From Marinobacter maritimus (GTDB taxonomy: Bacteria > Pseudomonadota > Gammaproteobacteria > Pseudomonadales > Oleiphilaceae), in assembly GCF_007671675.1 (NCBI RefSeq), contig NZ_VCGW01000001.1:1116001-1180000 (forward strand): a stretch of DNA of 64,000 nt, given 5' to 3'. Positions 47,437-57,035 of this stretch are shown one piece after another. Made by a program: the position numbers and the translations under genes. Within the stretch, counting starts at the first letter, position 1. The number at the start of each line of letters is the position of its first letter. The notes beneath the pieces are model-generated. The model was not told the origin of the DNA and searched no databases. It worked only from the letters and a program-made list of their open reading frames with translations.

Positions 47437-49257
47437 ATGCACCCCACCATAGACGCGGTTACCCGGCGCATCATTGAGCGCAGCCGCGGCTCCCGGCAGG
47501 ACTATCTGCAGCGGATGGAAGCGCTGAAGGCGCAATCGCCACATCGCAGCTCGCTTTCCTGCGGCAACCTGGCGCACGGTTTTGCCGCCTGTAACCAGTC
47601 CGACAAGGACACGCTCAAGTTCATGAACAAGGCCAACGTGGCGATTGTGTCGGCTTATAACGACATGCTGTCCGCGCACCAACCCTACAAAGATTTCCCG
47701 GATGTTATCCGCGAGGCAGCCAATGGTATGGGGTCGGTGGCCCAGTTTGCCGGTGGTACGCCGGCCATGTGTGACGGCGTGACCCAGGGTCAGCCGGGTA
47801 TGGAACTGAGCCTATTTTCCCGCGATACCATTGCCATGAGCACGTCCGTGGCGCTGAGCCACAACATGTTTGATGCCACGCTGCTACTCGGCATCTGCGA
47901 CAAGATTGTGCCGGGCCTGCTGATTGGTTCGCTCAGTTTTGGATATCTCCCAACGGTGCTGGTACCCGCAGGCCCAATGCCTTCCGGGCTGCCCAACAAG
48001 GAAAAACAGCGTATTCGCCAGTTGTATGCCGAAGGTAAGGTCGGTAAGGACGAGCTGCTTGAAGCGGAATCGAAGTCCTACCATAGTCCTGGTACCTGCA
48101 CCTTCTACGGCACGGCCAACAGCAACCAGCTATTGGTGGAAGTGATGGGGCTGCATCTGCCGGGGTCGGCTTTTGTGAATCCGGGCACTCCTCTGCGGGA
48201 TGCGCTGACCCGTGCCGCGACGGAGCAGGTTATTCGGCTGTCAAAGCCCCACGGAGGTCAGCTTGGCCTGGGCGACATGGTGGACGAGAAAAGCATCGTG
48301 AACGCTCTGATCGCCTTGCTGGTCACCGGCGGTTCCACCAACCACACGATTCACTGGATCGCTATTGCGCGGGCGGCAGGTATTATCATTGACTGGAACG
48401 ACTTTGCCGAGCTGTCGTCGGCAGTGCCGTCCATGACCCGGATCTATCCCAACGGCCAGGAAGACATCAATGCCTTCCATGACGCCGGTGGTACGCCTTT
48501 CCTGATCCGTGAATTGCTCGATGCCGGGCTGCTGCACAACGATGTGGAAACCGTGGTCGGCCACGGTCTTGAGCGGTATGCGCAAATGCCGGAGATGGAC
48601 GGTGACAAACTGGTCTGGAAACCCGCTCTAAAAGAAACTGCCTGGCCGGAGGTGCTCAGCCCGGCGACATCGCCGTTTGCCCCGGATGGCGGCCTGCGGG
48701 TTCTGGATGGCAACCTCGGCCGGGGCGTCATCAAGGTGTCTGCCGTTGCCGAGGAGCACCGCAATGTGAAAGCACCGGCGGTCGTTTTTGACGATCAGAA
48801 TGAGCTGAAAGCCGCGTTCGAGGCCGGTGATCTGGACCGGGACTGCATTGTGGTGGTTCGCTTCCAGGGCCCGAAGGCCAATGGCATGCCGGAGTTGCAC
48901 AAGCTCACTCCCTATCTGGGTGTGTTGCAGGACCGCGGTTTCAAAGTGGGCCTGGTGACAGACGGCAGAATGTCGGGAGCATCCGGCAAGGTACCCGCAG
49001 CGATCCACGTCTATCCCGAAGCGGCCAATGATGGTCCGCTGTCCAGAGTGAAAAGCGGTGACGTGATCACTCTGGATGCGGTTAGGGGTGTGCTTGAGGT
49101 GAATGTTCCGGCATCCGAGCTTGCCCAGCGGCCCGTCGGGAAGCCAGATCTGGTTGCCAACCGTCATGGCCTGGGGCGGGAGCTGTTTGGCTGGATGCGT
49201 AAGGCCGCTAGCACCGCGGAGGAAGGTGCCAGCTTTTTCTGGAATCATGACGCATGA
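47437..49257 (+). CDS. edd: 6-phosphogluconate dehydratase
   Basis: The 606-aa IlvD/Edd-family Fe-S dehydratase converts 6-phosphogluconate to KDPG. Motifs: [38 protein letters not shown] (cluster Cys), [12 protein letters not shown] and [20 protein letters not shown] near the C-terminus. Full length for Edd. Its stop overlaps the glk start (ATGA at 49254-49257), so glk was translationally coupled before it decayed. Confidence 0.95.
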   Translation: MHPTIDAVTRRIIERSRGSRQDYLQRMEALKAQSPHRSSLSCGNLAHGFAACNQSDKDTLKFMNKANVAIVSAYNDMLSAHQPYKDFPDVIREAANGMGSVAQFAGGTPAMCDGVTQGQPGMELSLFSRDTIAMSTSVALSHNMFDATLLLGICDKIVPGLLIGSLSFGYLPTVLVPAGPMPSGLPNKEKQRIRQLYAEGKVGKDELLEAESKSYHSPGTCTFYGTANSNQLLVEVMGLHLPGSAFVNPGTPLRDALTRAATEQVIRLSKPHGGQLGLGDMVDEKSIVNALIALLVTGGSTNHTIHWIAIARAAGIIIDWNDFAELSSAVPSMTRIYPNGQEDINAFHDAGGTPFLIRELLDAGLLHNDVETVVGHGLERYAQMPEMDGDKLVWKPALKETAWPEVLSPATSPFAPDGGLRVLDGNLGRGVIKVSAVAEEHRNVKAPAVVFDDQNELKAAFEAGDLDRDCIVVVRFQGPKANGMPELHKLTPYLGVLQDRGFKVGLVTDGRMSGASGKVPAAIHVYPEAANDGPLSRVKSGDVITLDAVRGVLEVNVPASELAQRPVGKPDLVANRHGLGRELFGWMRKAASTAEEGASFFWNHDA

Positions 49258-49879
49258 CCACAGACCACTATTCACTAGTCGGCGATATCGGCGGCACGAA
49301 TGCTCGCTTCGCCCTGGTCCGGTCCGGTCCGGTGAGGTAACGCCGGAAGCGATCGAGGTTCTGCCCTGCAGCGATTACCTTCGACGGAGCGGCGTGGAAA
49401 CCGTGCAGGAGGTCTGCCTGGCGGTGGCGCCGCCTGTGTCCGTCACCCGGGTGAGGATGACCAACAGCCACTGGCATTTCAACAGCGGGGAAGTGCGACG
49501 TTGTTTCGGCTGGAGCAGCCTCAAGGTCATCAATGACTTCACCGGCATGGCTCTGGGAATTCCGCATGTTAGTGCGGACAAGCTGGTTCATGTCTGTGGC
49601 GGACCCGGCGACGGGCCACGTCCCAGGCTTGTAATAGGTCCGGGAACCGGACTGGGCGTATCGGGGCTGGTACCCCTCAAAGAGGGCTGGGCACCGCTGA
49701 CGACTCTGGGTGGAGATGTGGACTTTGCACCGACAGATGACATGGAAGTGGCCATCCTAAAACTACTAAAAGCCCGCTTCGGCCGCGTGTCTGCAGAGCG
49801 CCTTTTGTGTGGCTCGGGCCTGCTGAACCTCTACCAGGCCCACGAAATCATCCAGAGCGAATCTAACACCTTCGTTTGA
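49254..49879 (+). pseudogene. glk: Glucokinase, frameshifted and C-terminally truncated
   Basis: ATG 49254 opens with YSLVGDIGGTNARFALVRSG, the glucokinase phosphate-binding start, but hits TAA at 49338-49340 after 28 codons. A GGTCC pentamer is present three times at 49316-49330; removing one copy restores the frame into EVTPEAIEVLPCSDY and on through NDFTGMALGIPHV, GPGTGLGVSGLVP and TTLGGDVDFAP. The frame ends at 49879 after LNLYQAHEII, about 100 residues before a normal end. Both the frameshift and the missing C-terminus disable it; other routes to fructose 6-phosphate remain. Confidence 0.85.
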
Positions 49880-49920
49880 AGCATCGTAACCCTGATCACG
49901 CTGCGTCGCGCGTGTCCCTA

Positions 49921-50907
49921 TCAGGATAGGTAAGCCGAAACTTCCTCGAGGTTTGGCAAAGAAGTGAAGGCTCCAGCATGAGTTACCGCGTGAGCACCAC
50001 AGGCACTGGCAAAGGTCAGTATGTCATCGAGTTTTTCGGGGTCTTCGCCCAACGCCTTAAGATTGGCAGCGGTTATATCCCGATCCGACAGCTGATAGAG
50101 CAGCCCACCAATGAACGCATCGCCAGCGGCGGTGCTATCAACCATCTGGACGTTTCGTGGCTCGATGGAGCCGTAATGGCATGGGGTGAAGTAACGCAGT
50201 GGTTTTTCGCCATCCGTGACCAACACTAAAGAAGCTCCCGAGTTTAAGATTCGCTGCAATACCTCAGTTTCGTTCTTATCTCTACATAGAAAAGTCAGTT
50301 CTTCGGTGGATAGCTTTACAAGATCGGCTTGCTCTACACAGGCCCACACCGGAGCAAATGCATCTGTGCCTTTGGGCCAGAGGTTATTTCTGAGGTTCAT
50401 GTCAAAGCTCACCAGCCATCCAGCTGCTCTAGCCTTTTCCAGTCCTGCCTGGGTTGCTTCCAGAATGCCAGGTTCAGTCAACGTGTTGGAGCAAAAATGG
50501 AAAATGCCTTGGCCGTTGAACCATTCTGGCTGAAACTCATTTGGGGTGAATAAAAGGTCCGCCGACGGTCCCCGGTAAAACTCAAAGCTTCGCTCACCGG
50601 TGCTATCCAGTGACACAAAGGCCAAGGCGGTTTTCGCCTCGCTGGTTTGCTTCACATAATCTGTTCGCACATCCAAGGCTTCCAGCGACTCAATGAGAAA
50701 ATCACCGAACATGTCAGCGCCCACCTTGCCGGCGAAATAGCTGTATCCGCCGAGCTTACCGATTGCGGCCGCTACGTTTGCCGGTGCACCACCCGGAAAC
50801 TTTGTGAAGCGTTCGTTTACAGAACCAGAGTGTTCAGATTGGTCTTCACCCACCCTGCTTGAGAGCATGTCCACCAGGGCTTCACCGAATGAAATAACCT
50901 TGATCAT
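49921..50907 (-). CDS. Fructokinase (PfkB-family carbohydrate kinase)
   Basis: The 328-aa PfkB kinase. FGEALVDML at the start, FPGGAPANVAAAIGKLGG (substrate binding) and the anion-hole/catalytic motif VDSTAAGDAFIGGLLYQL near the C-terminus (DSTAAGD, catalytic Asp in AAGD). In polyol operons such kinases phosphorylate fructose from mannitol or sorbitol oxidation to fructose 6-phosphate. Last gene of the operon; its start overlaps the pgi stop by ATGA. Equivalent to mtlZ of Pseudomonas by context. Confidence 0.88.
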   Translation of the reverse strand: MIKVISFGEALVDMLSSRVGEDQSEHSGSVNERFTKFPGGAPANVAAAIGKLGGYSYFAGKVGADMFGDFLIESLEALDVRTDYVKQTSEAKTALAFVSLDSTGERSFEFYRGPSADLLFTPNEFQPEWFNGQGIFHFCSNTLTEPGILEATQAGLEKARAAGWLVSFDMNLRNNLWPKGTDAFAPVWACVEQADLVKLSTEELTFLCRDKNETEVLQRILNSGASLVLVTDGEKPLRYFTPCHYGSIEPRNVQMVDSTAAGDAFIGGLLYQLSDRDITAANLKALGEDPEKLDDILTFASACGAHAVTHAGAFTSLPNLEEVSAYLS

Positions 50908-52535
50908 TGACTGCTCCCCTCTTCCATCGCTGGGTCCGAATCGGCTGTACCTGTGTGCAGATGCTTTTTGACAATTTCCATAAGCCCCCGCGTTGACGAA
51001 TCGTACCCGTCCGTCTTTTGTTCAATATCACGGCTGATATCGTTGGCCAGCCGTTTCCCAAGCTGAACTCCCCACTGATCAAAGGAATTGATGTTCCAGA
51101 TGGCACCCTGCACGAAGACCTTGTGTTCGTATAGGGCAATCAGGGCGCCAAGATTTCGGGGCGTCAATTCGTCGATCAGAAGCACGTTGCTTGGGCGATT
51201 GCCAGGACAACTGGCGTATTGATCGTTCTGAGCGTCGCCATTCATAAAGGCATTGGCTTGTGCCAACATGTTGGTTAGCAGGGCAAAGTGATGACCTCTG
51301 GTCTCCCTATCGGGTTTCAGAGTCGCAATGAAGTCGATGGGTACGAAACGAGTGCCCTGATGAAGCAGTTGAAAAAATGCATGCTGGCCGTTGGAACCGG
51401 TTTGCCCCCAAACAATGGGACCGGTGGCATGACCGACCGGATTGCCATCAATGTCCACGGACTTGCCATTGCTCTCCATATCCAGCTGCTGTAGGAATGC
51501 CGGCAGTTGGTGCAAGGCCTGATCGTAAGGAATGATTGCCTGGGTTTCGGCGCGCAGGAAATTGATGTTCCAGATACCGATAAGGGCCAGAAGGACTGGC
51601 ATGTTCGATTCCAGTGGCGCGCTCAGGAAGTGCTGGTCCATGGTGAAGGCGCCGTCGAGCAGATCGATAAACGCGTCGTACCCGATGCTCAAGGCAATGG
51701 GCAAGCCGATGCTCGACCAGAGCGAATAGCGCCCACCCACCCAGTCCCAGAATTCGAAGATGCTGTCCTCGCGGATGCCGAATTCCGTCGCCGCCGTGAT
51801 ATTGGTCGAAACCGCTACAAAATGCTGGCCCATGTCGGCCGCGGTGCTCTGGGTCTGCTCCTGGAACCAGCGCTTGGCGCTGTTGGCGTTTAACAGGGTT
51901 TCCTGGGTAGAGAAGGTCTTGGTTGAAACAACGAACAGCGTGGTTTCCGGGTCCAGCCCTTTCAGCAACTTCTTCAGGTGCCGGCCGTCGACGTTGGACA
52001 TAAAGTGAATGCTGAGGTCCGGGTGCTGATAATCAAGCAGCGCCCGGCACACCATGCTGGGCCCAAGGTCTGAACCGCCAATCCCGATATTTACAACGTC
52101 CCGAATGCGTTTGCCGGTGTAGCCCAGCCATTGCCCGCTCCTGACCTGCTCGGTAAACGATTTAAGCTTTTCCAGGCTGGCCCGGACGTCCGCCATTACG
52201 TCGCGGCCATTGACCAAAATCGGCTTATCACCGAGGTTTCGCAGAGCTATGTGCAGCACGGGACGCTCTTCGGTGACGTTGATGGCAGCCCCGGAAAACA
52301 TCTGTTCCCGGCGCCGTTGCAGCGGCGAGTGTTCGACCATTTCTAGTAGAGCGTCCATTACCTGCGGCGAGATTTTGTTCTTGGAATAATCCAGAAACAG
52401 CTCGCCCACACGCAGAGTCATCTTCTCGAAACGATCCGGATCGGCTCTGAAATAATCCGCGATCCGATCGTTCCCGGTCTCATTGGCGAGTTGTTCAAGC
52501 TTGCTCCAGGACATGGATGTGCCCAGTGCGTTCAT
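50904..52535 (-). CDS. pgi: Glucose-6-phosphate isomerase
   Basis: About 543 aa from the ATG at 52535 (GGGAG 7 nt upstream); the frame is open further upstream through the mtlD end but that part is not Pgi-like. Motifs: VNIGIGGSDLGPSMV, FVVSTKTFSTQETL, MESNGKSVD, and VWGQTGSNGQHAFFQLLHQG with the signature His. It converts fructose 6-phosphate to glucose 6-phosphate for Zwf, which is why it belongs in a mannitol operon using the Entner-Doudoroff route. Confidence 0.94.
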   Translation of the reverse strand: MNALGTSMSWSKLEQLANETGNDRIADYFRADPDRFEKMTLRVGELFLDYSKNKISPQVMDALLEMVEHSPLQRRREQMFSGAAINVTEERPVLHIALRNLGDKPILVNGRDVMADVRASLEKLKSFTEQVRSGQWLGYTGKRIRDVVNIGIGGSDLGPSMVCRALLDYQHPDLSIHFMSNVDGRHLKKLLKGLDPETTLFVVSTKTFSTQETLLNANSAKRWFQEQTQSTAADMGQHFVAVSTNITAATEFGIREDSIFEFWDWVGGRYSLWSSIGLPIALSIGYDAFIDLLDGAFTMDQHFLSAPLESNMPVLLALIGIWNINFLRAETQAIIPYDQALHQLPAFLQQLDMESNGKSVDIDGNPVGHATGPIVWGQTGSNGQHAFFQLLHQGTRFVPIDFIATLKPDRETRGHHFALLTNMLAQANAFMNGDAQNDQYASCPGNRPSNVLLIDELTPRNLGALIALYEHKVFVQGAIWNINSFDQWGVQLGKRLANDISRDIEQKTDGYDSSTRGLMEIVKKHLHTGTADSDPAMEEGSSQ

Positions 52536-52554
52536 ATCTGTGCTCCCTGATACT

Positions 52555-54030
52555 TCAGGCGTCTTGAAGTGACTGAAGGCCTGCAAAAACACCGTTGGTT
52601 TCCAGCTTGTCGAGTGCCGCATCAAAGGCCTCTTCAAAGTCGCTGGAGCTGGCGAGCGTGGTCCCGAAAATGTCCGCCATCCCCAGGAATTCCGGGGACA
52701 GCTTGGCCCTGTCTTCAACGGCCGATTGCAGCCGCGCAGCCATCGGATCGTTAATCTCGTGGCGCTGGCCCTGCTCATCCAGGCCTCGGAGGTAAAGCGC
52801 CCAGCTGGCAATGATCATGGCCACCCGTGACAGCGGTCGGCCTTCGTTCACCAGCGTCTGAACCGTCGGCACCAAAAACTTTGGAATTTTGCTGGAGCCA
52901 TCCATACAAAGGCGAGCCAGCTGGTCGCCCATTTGAGGATTGGAGAAGCGCTCGATCAGGGTCTGCTTATAGGCGGTAATATCGATGCCGGAGATTTCGC
53001 CCAGGATCGGCGTTACGTCCTCGTCCATAAAGCTGCGGATAAAGTGACTGAACCGCTCATCGGCCATCACCTCGTGGGTGTAACGATAACCGGCCAGATA
53101 CCCGAGATACGCCATAGCAGAGTGGCTGGCATTCAGCAGGCGAATTTTCATGCGTTCGTACGGTGCTACGTTGTCCGTGAACTGAACGCCGACCTTTTCC
53201 CACTCCGGGCGACCGTTGCAGAAGTCATCCTCGAGCACCCATTGGTAAAAGGGCTCGCAGATTACTGGCCAGCCGTCTTCGAGATCGTAATTCGCCGTCA
53301 GCCACTGGCGGTGTTTGTCGTTAGTTCCCGGTGTGATGCGGTCAACCATGCTGCTCGGAAAGCTGACCTTGGCATCAATCCAGCTTGCCAGCTCAGCATC
53401 CCTGAGGTTGGCAAAAGCCAGCAAGGCTGAACGTGCAACGTGGCCATTCTCGGGCAAATTGTCGCAAGACATCACCGTGAACGGCGGCAGATTGCGCGCC
53501 CGGCGCAGGTCCAACGCTTTGCTCAGGTAACCGAATACAGTTCGCGGCTGCTGTGGGTTTTCAAGGTCGTGCAGGATATCCGGATGGCTTTCGTTGAAGC
53601 GACCGGTATTGTCATCAACGTTATAACCACCCTCAGTGATGGTCAGTGAAACAATTTTCACCTGCGGGCTCGCCAGTTTTTCGATCACGGCGTCCTGCTC
53701 CTCAGGCGCAAACAGGAAATCCGTGATGGAGCCAATAACGCTCAGTGCATTGGTGTTGTCGGCGCCCAGTTCGATCAGGGTGTAGAGGTAGTCCTGCCCG
53801 GATAACACCTGCTGCATGGCTCGATCGCCTTCACGCAGTCCCACACCGCAAATCGACCAATCTCCGCTCCCACCGGCCTGCAACAACTGATGAGTGTAGA
53901 CCGCTTCATGGGAGCGGTGAAATCCGCCCACGCCAATGTGAACGATGCCGTGCCGAAGTTTTGACCGATCATAGGCAGGCACGGACACCGCCGGGCTTAA
54001 CTGGTCCAATGCTGAATTATTCAGTCTCAT
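52555..54030 (-). CDS. mtlD: Mannitol/polyol 2-dehydrogenase (fructose-forming)
   Basis: The 491-aa long-chain polyol dehydrogenase. N-terminal GIVHIGVGGFHRSHEAVYTH (nucleotide-binding), SLTITEGGYNVDD, VMSCDNLPENGHVARS and the active-site region around KIRLLNASHSAMAYLGYLAG with Lys and His. It oxidises mannitol (and often arabitol or sorbitol) to the ketose with NAD. It lies between the ABC transporter and pgi. Confidence 0.92.
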   Translation of the reverse strand: MRLNNSALDQLSPAVSVPAYDRSKLRHGIVHIGVGGFHRSHEAVYTHQLLQAGGSGDWSICGVGLREGDRAMQQVLSGQDYLYTLIELGADNTNALSVIGSITDFLFAPEEQDAVIEKLASPQVKIVSLTITEGGYNVDDNTGRFNESHPDILHDLENPQQPRTVFGYLSKALDLRRARNLPPFTVMSCDNLPENGHVARSALLAFANLRDAELASWIDAKVSFPSSMVDRITPGTNDKHRQWLTANYDLEDGWPVICEPFYQWVLEDDFCNGRPEWEKVGVQFTDNVAPYERMKIRLLNASHSAMAYLGYLAGYRYTHEVMADERFSHFIRSFMDEDVTPILGEISGIDITAYKQTLIERFSNPQMGDQLARLCMDGSSKIPKFLVPTVQTLVNEGRPLSRVAMIIASWALYLRGLDEQGQRHEINDPMAARLQSAVEDRAKLSPEFLGMADIFGTTLASSSDFEEAFDAALDKLETNGVFAGLQSLQDA

Positions 54031-54036
54031 AAGCTG

Positions 54037-55140
54037 TCACGCTGCCATTTGGGTGGGTTTCTGAATGGCGTTGCCGTGTTCGTCGAACAAATGACATTCA
54101 TCCGCGTGCAGCTGCAGACCGATACGATCACCGTAATTGCAGGTGAAATTGCCGGGCATACGGACCGTCAGTGTCTCCTGCCCGTCCGTCTTCACATAGC
54201 AGTAAGTATCGCTGCCCAGATTTTCGGCGATATCCATGAAGCCGGTCAGTGAAGCCTCGCTGGCATCAACCAGATCAATGTTCTCCGGGCGGACACCTAC
54301 GGTGACCTCACTACCACGACGCAGGTGTTCGCCGGCCGCAGGCAAGGTCACCGAACCACCGAACGTCAGCTCAACTGTGACACTTGACGCATCGAGCGCG
54401 GTTACCGTGCCCGGCAGAAAACTCATCTTCGGCATGCCCAGGAACCCGGCCACAAATCGATTGGCGGGGTTGCGATACAGTTCCAGAGGTGTGCCCACCT
54501 GCTCAATCTGCCCGTGCCGCAACACCACTACTTTGTCCGCCAGCGTCATGGCCTCGACCTGGTCATGGGTTACGTAAATCATGGTGGCATTCAGGTCGTG
54601 GTGAAGCCGCGCCAGTTCAAGGCGCATCTGCACCCGCAGCGCGGCATCCAGATTCGATAGCGGCTCGTCGAACAGGAACACCTTCGGCTGGCGCACGATT
54701 GCACGCCCAATGGCTACTCGCTGCCGCTGGCCGCCCGACAGTTCTTTTGGTTTGCGATCCAGAAGGGGTTCAAGTTCCAGAATGCGAGCCGCTTCCGCGA
54801 CTTTTTGGTTAATAACGTCTTTTTTCTCTTTCGCCAACTCCAACGCAAAAGACATGTTCTTGCGCACAGACATGTGTGGGTAAAGGGCGTAACTCTGGAA
54901 CACCATTGCCAGATTCCGTTTGGCAGGGGCCAGATCCGTGATCTCTTTGTGGTCCAGCAGGATATGGCCGCTAGTGACCTCTTCCAATCCGGCGATGGAC
55001 CGTAGCAGTGTGGACTTGCCACAACCTGAAGGACCAACGAAGACCACGAATTCGTTGTCTTTGATTTCAAGATCAATACCTTTAAGAATTTCAGTCGCTT
55101 CGAAGGATTTCTTAAGGTTTTTTATTGTTAAGTTAGCCAT
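54037..55140 (-). CDS. mtlK: Polyol ABC transporter ATP-binding protein (MtlK/SmoK-like)
   Basis: About 367 aa from the ATG at 55140 (MANLTIKNLKKSF); the longer frame above is mtlG in another register. MalK-type ATPase: Walker A FVGPSGCGKSTLL, signature LSGGQRQRVAIGRAIVRQPK, Walker B VFLFDEPLSNLDA, then a C-terminal OB-type regulatory domain (TVGVRPENIDL). It energises the MtlEFG importer. It is followed by mtlD after a 6-bp gap. Confidence 0.9.
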   Translation of the reverse strand: MANLTIKNLKKSFEATEILKGIDLEIKDNEFVVFVGPSGCGKSTLLRSIAGLEEVTSGHILLDHKEITDLAPAKRNLAMVFQSYALYPHMSVRKNMSFALELAKEKKDVINQKVAEAARILELEPLLDRKPKELSGGQRQRVAIGRAIVRQPKVFLFDEPLSNLDAALRVQMRLELARLHHDLNATMIYVTHDQVEAMTLADKVVVLRHGQIEQVGTPLELYRNPANRFVAGFLGMPKMSFLPGTVTALDASSVTVELTFGGSVTLPAAGEHLRRGSEVTVGVRPENIDLVDASEASLTGFMDIAENLGSDTYCYVKTDGQETLTVRMPGNFTCNYGDRIGLQLHADECHLFDEHGNAIQKPTQMAA

Positions 55141-55154
55141 GAGAGTAATCTCCG

Positions 55155-55988
55155 TTATTTGACGGCGCCAAAAGACAGACCGCGAACCAGCTGTTTCTGG
55201 CTGATCCAGCCAAAGATAAGAATGGGGGCACAGGCGAGAGTCGATACCGCTGACAATTTGGCCCAGAAAAGGCCCTCCGGGCTCGAATAGGATGCAATCA
55301 GCGCCGTCAACGGGGCCGCTTCCGAGGCCGTGAGGTTGAGTGACCAGAACGCCTCGTTCCAACTCAGGATCAGTGACAACAGCACGGTTGCCGCCAGACC
55401 GCCCTTGCTCATGGGCAGCAGCACCCGCCAGAGCTCCTGGAAAAGCGAGGAGCCGTCCATGCGAGCTGCCTCAAGTACTTCTTTGGGAATCTCTTTGAAA
55501 TAGGTGTAGGCCATCCAGATCATGATCGGCAGATTGATCAGGGTGTAGATGATCACCAGTCCGGTTTTGGTATCGAGCAAACCGGTATCTTTGAAAATCA
55601 GATAGATCGGCACCAGCACGCCAACCGGCGGTAGCATTTTGGTGGACAGCATCCACAGCAGTGTCCCCTTGGTACGCTTGGTCTCAAAAAAGGCCATGGA
55701 ATAGGCGGCGGGTACGGCGAGCATCATTCCGATGATCGTGGAGCCGAAAGACACCACCACCGAATTCCAGGCAAAGTGCAGATAGTCACTGCGTTCATTA
55801 ACCAGCGTGTAATTCTCGAGGGTAGGCGAGAAGAACAATTGCGGCGGTGTGGCGAAGGCATCGATTTCTGTTTTGAAGCTGGTCAGCAGCATCCAGAAAA
55901 TCGGGAAGAAGATGGCCAGGGCCACCCCCCACGCCAATACCCCCAAAAGCAGGGTGTTCAGGCTACGTCGTTGTTTCAGGCTAAGCAT
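55155..55988 (-). CDS. mtlG: Polyol ABC transporter permease (MtlG-like)
   Basis: About 277 aa from the ATG at 55988 with GGAGG 7 nt upstream (MLSLKQRRSLNTLLLG). Six membrane helices and the EAA loop (PKEVLEAARMDGSSLFQELW) of MalG-type permeases. The C-terminus ends on WISQKQLVRGLSFGAVK. Pairs with MtlF. Confidence 0.9.
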   Translation of the reverse strand: MLSLKQRRSLNTLLLGVLAWGVALAIFFPIFWMLLTSFKTEIDAFATPPQLFFSPTLENYTLVNERSDYLHFAWNSVVVSFGSTIIGMMLAVPAAYSMAFFETKRTKGTLLWMLSTKMLPPVGVLVPIYLIFKDTGLLDTKTGLVIIYTLINLPIMIWMAYTYFKEIPKEVLEAARMDGSSLFQELWRVLLPMSKGGLAATVLLSLILSWNEAFWSLNLTASEAAPLTALIASYSSPEGLFWAKLSAVSTLACAPILIFGWISQKQLVRGLSFGAVK

Positions 55989-56005
55989 GTTGTAACCTCC
56001 GGGAA

Positions 56006-56953
56006 TCATTGTTTTTCTGTCAGGCTTTTGCCGATCAGCCGAACCAGAAAGAAGGCGGCAATGTTGGCCAGCACAACGGCGATCAGACCACCGGCTGAGG
56101 CCAGTCCAACGTCGAACTGCAACAGCGCCTGGCTGTAGATGAGGTACGCAAGGTTGGTGGTCTCGTAACCCGGCCCACCGCCCGTGGTGGTGAAGATCTC
56201 CGCGAAGATCGACAGCAGGAAGATGGTTTCGATCATCACCACCACCGCGATCGGGCGAGCAAGGTGCGGCAAGGTGAGATGGAAGAACAGCGCACAGGGA
56301 CCGGCGCCGTCGAGGCGTGCTGCTTCCTGTTGTTCCTGATCCAGCGACTGCAGTGCGGTCATCAGCAGCAGGATGGCAAAAGGCAGCCATTGCCACGACA
56401 CAATCATGATGATCGAGAACAACGGAAACTCGGAAAACCAGTCAATCGGCGTGGCGCCAAAAAATTTCCAGATCGCTGCAAATACGCCGGATACCGGGTG
56501 CAGCAGCAGGTTCTTCCAGATCAGTGCGTTCACGGTCGGCATAATAAAGAACGGGGAAATGAGGAGGATCCGCACGATGCCACGCCCCCAGAATGCCTGG
56601 TTTACGAGCAGTGAAATCAATACACCCAGAACCACCGTGATTAACAGCACGGAACCGACCAACAGCAGGGTGTTGCTCATCCCCGCCATGAAACCGAAAT
56701 CGGTGACAAAGAACTGGAAATTTTCCAGCCCCACAAATTCGTTATCGCCGGGGTACAGCAGGTTATAGCGAATCAGTGAAAAGTAGATGGTCATGGACAG
56801 CGGAACCACCATCCACAGTGCCAGGACGATCACCGACGGCGACACCATGAAACGATTGATGCGGGAGGTCTTTCGAATACCTCCCTGGCGACTGTCCTGC
56901 ATGGGTTCCGCGGCGGCGCTCGCGGGACCTGCATTCAGAGCGGTTGATTTCAT
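56006..56953 (-). CDS. mtlF: Polyol ABC transporter permease (MtlF-like)
   Basis: The 315-aa MalF-type permease with a ~35-residue cytoplasmic lead and six helices; first VIVLALWMVVPLSMTIYFSL. EAA loop: QEQQEAARLDGAGPCALFFH. Forms the channel with MtlG. mtlE precedes it after an 82-bp gap that holds a stem-loop. Confidence 0.9.
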   Translation of the reverse strand: MKSTALNAGPASAAAEPMQDSRQGGIRKTSRINRFMVSPSVIVLALWMVVPLSMTIYFSLIRYNLLYPGDNEFVGLENFQFFVTDFGFMAGMSNTLLLVGSVLLITVVLGVLISLLVNQAFWGRGIVRILLISPFFIMPTVNALIWKNLLLHPVSGVFAAIWKFFGATPIDWFSEFPLFSIIMIVSWQWLPFAILLLMTALQSLDQEQQEAARLDGAGPCALFFHLTLPHLARPIAVVVMIETIFLLSIFAEIFTTTGGGPGYETTNLAYLIYSQALLQFDVGLASAGGLIAVVLANIAAFFLVRLIGKSLTEKQ

Positions 56954-56976
56954 ATCCGTTCTCCAGTGACCCCAAA

Positions 56977-57000
56977 CAGGTCCCGCCGAGGCGGTCCCTG
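56977..57000 (-). terminator. Intercistronic stem-loop between mtlE and mtlF
   Basis: A near-perfect palindrome (CAGGTCCCGCC at 56977-56987 and its complement ending at 57000, with one internal mismatch) follows the mtlE stop. Such hairpins after binding-protein genes keep their message in excess over the permeases. Confidence 0.5.
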
Positions 57001-57035
57001 CATCAGGTTATTGGTGTTTCGTCTTGGCCGGGTAC

